Positions 7,076 to 7,604 of a stretch of 7,604 nucleotides of DNA are shown here, one piece after another. The notes beneath the pieces were generated by a model, which saw only the letters and a list, made by a program, of their open reading frames with translations, searched no databases and was not told the origin of the DNA. The position numbers and the translations under genes were made by a program. Numbering within the stretch: the stretch's first letter is position 1; every line of letters begins with the position of its first letter. The stretch is from Candidatus Omnitrophota bacterium (GTDB taxonomy: Bacteria; Omnitrophota; Gorgyraeia; Gygaellales; Profunditerraquicolaceae). The DNA lies in assembly GCA_018814745.1 (NCBI GenBank), contig JAHIZC010000023.1:1-7604 (forward strand), in the 5' to 3' direction.

Positions 7076-7102
7076 AAAAAGGGGATGGCGATCCCCTTTT
7101 TT
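7076..7102 (+). terminator. rho-independent terminator after the lipoprotein operon
   Basis: AAAAAGGGGAT (7076-7086) and ATCCCCTTTTT (7091-7101) form a perfect 11-bp stem around a GGCG loop, with six T residues at 7097-7102. The A-run on the left arm means it could also work on the opposite strand. It ends only 19 nt before the uppS start codon, leaving little room for a separate uppS promoter. Confidence 0.9.
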
Positions 7103-7121
7103 ATTGAATAATATTATAGAG

Positions 7122-7604
7122 ATGATTAATAAGAATGATATTCCCAAACATATAGCGATCATTATGGATGGCAACGGACGCTGGGCAAGGGCGAGGCACT
7201 TACCCCGGACTGCCGGCCATCGCGAGGGTATTGAAAGGGTCAGGGATATAGTCAAGTCTTGTTTAGAGTTAGGAGTGAAGGTAGTGACATTTTTCGCATT
7301 TTCCACGGAGAACTGGAATAGGCCTAGGAGTGAGATTAACGTACTGATGCGTTTTTTAGGCAGATACATAGATCAAGAGATTGAAAAACTGAATAATAAT
7401 AATATAAAATTTAAGACCATCGGAAGAAAGGATCCACTGCCAAAGCTGGTCCTTAAAAAACTTAACGACGCAGAGAAGAAGACAGGGGATAATACTGCGA
7501 TGACCATGGTCTTGGCTTTAAACTACGGAGCCAGGCAGGAGATAGTAGATGCAGCTAAGCAGTTCACTGCCGCTGTAGTAGAAAAAAAAGCAGATATTGA
7601 AGAT
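7122..7604 (+). CDS. uppS: undecaprenyl diphosphate synthase (isoprenyl transferase), 3'-truncated by the window
   Basis: This cis-prenyltransferase extends farnesyl diphosphate with isopentenyl diphosphate to undecaprenyl diphosphate, the lipid carrier for peptidoglycan and other surface polymers, at the cytoplasmic face of the membrane. The 161 codons present have no stop and run off the end. Visible blocks are HIAIIMDGNGRWAR (10-23) with the catalytic Asp16, GHREG (32-36), the AFSTENWNRP signature (59-68) and LNYGARQEI (133-141). The C-terminal block that usually carries DLlIRTSGE and the WP-F motif lies outside. The ATG at 7122 is preferred because it gives the usual short N-terminus; an in-frame TTG at 7104 is an alternative. 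Its ribosome binding site is poor (only GAG next to the ATG). The upstream terminator and lack of a clear promoter leave its transcription unexplained. Confidence 0.95.
   Translation, partial: MINKNDIPKHIAIIMDGNGRWARARHLPRTAGHREGIERVRDIVKSCLELGVKVVTFFAFSTENWNRPRSEINVLMRFLGRYIDQEIEKLNNNNIKFKTIGRKDPLPKLVLKKLNDAEKKTGDNTAMTMVLALNYGARQEIVDAAKQFTAAVVEKKADIED

Noticed and set aside
7073..7111. A 12-codon reading frame starting TTG at 7073, downstream of the Shine-Dalgarno-like AGGGGAGGT at 7045-7053.
   Set aside because: The start is about 19 nt from the ribosome-binding-like site, and the frame consists almost entirely of the terminator stem; more likely incidental.
7058..7369. A 103-codon minus-strand open frame.
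   Set aside because: It lies opposite uppS, whose protein motifs are unmistakable, and its own translation shows no recognisable family features.

Overview
The window looks like a stretch of chromosome from a diderm (Gram-negative-type), probably uncultivated bacterium. It is moderately AT-rich and tightly packed, with almost every gene on the + strand. The diderm reading rests on two predicted lipoproteins, one carrying an OmpA/MotB-type peptidoglycan-binding domain. The phylum cannot be fixed from this sequence. The TAGGTT-type intergenic repeat and the style of the cysteine-rich protein remind me of Candidatus Omnitrophota, but that is an impression, not a result.

Layout. (1) 37-4608 is a tight three-gene run: serA (phosphoglycerate dehydrogenase), a secreted cysteine-rich fusion protein overlapping it by 4 nt, and a homocitrate/Re-citrate synthase-like enzyme of the HMGL-like family 4 nt further on. 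(2) 4609-4665 is an imperfect hairpin built of TTAGGT/AACCTA heptamers. It fills nearly the whole gap in front of purA (4674-5942), which has no visible Shine-Dalgarno site. (3) 5963-7102 is a self-contained envelope unit: a near-consensus sigma-70 promoter, a strong ribosome binding site, an OmpA-like lipoprotein, a small coiled-coil lipoprotein and a rho-independent terminator. (4) uppS (undecaprenyl diphosphate synthase) starts 19 nt after that terminator and runs off the end of the window.

How it fits together. serA and the acyltransferase-type synthase suggest amino-acid or 2-oxoacid biosynthesis; purA makes adenylosuccinate for AMP; uppS makes the lipid carrier for cell-wall polymers, and the OmpA-like lipoprotein would bind that wall. 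The most unusual gene is the 581-residue protein at 1620-3365. It combines a signal peptide, a UshA/5'-nucleotidase-type metallophosphoesterase domain whose metal-binding motifs are mostly substituted, a four-cysteine linker, a thioredoxin-like domain with a CPIC motif, and a second thioredoxin/DsbA-like domain with no CxxC. It reads as an exported redox or scaffold protein built on a probable pseudoenzyme, and no standard name fits it. No RNA genes, CRISPR arrays, insertion sequences or phage genes were seen.
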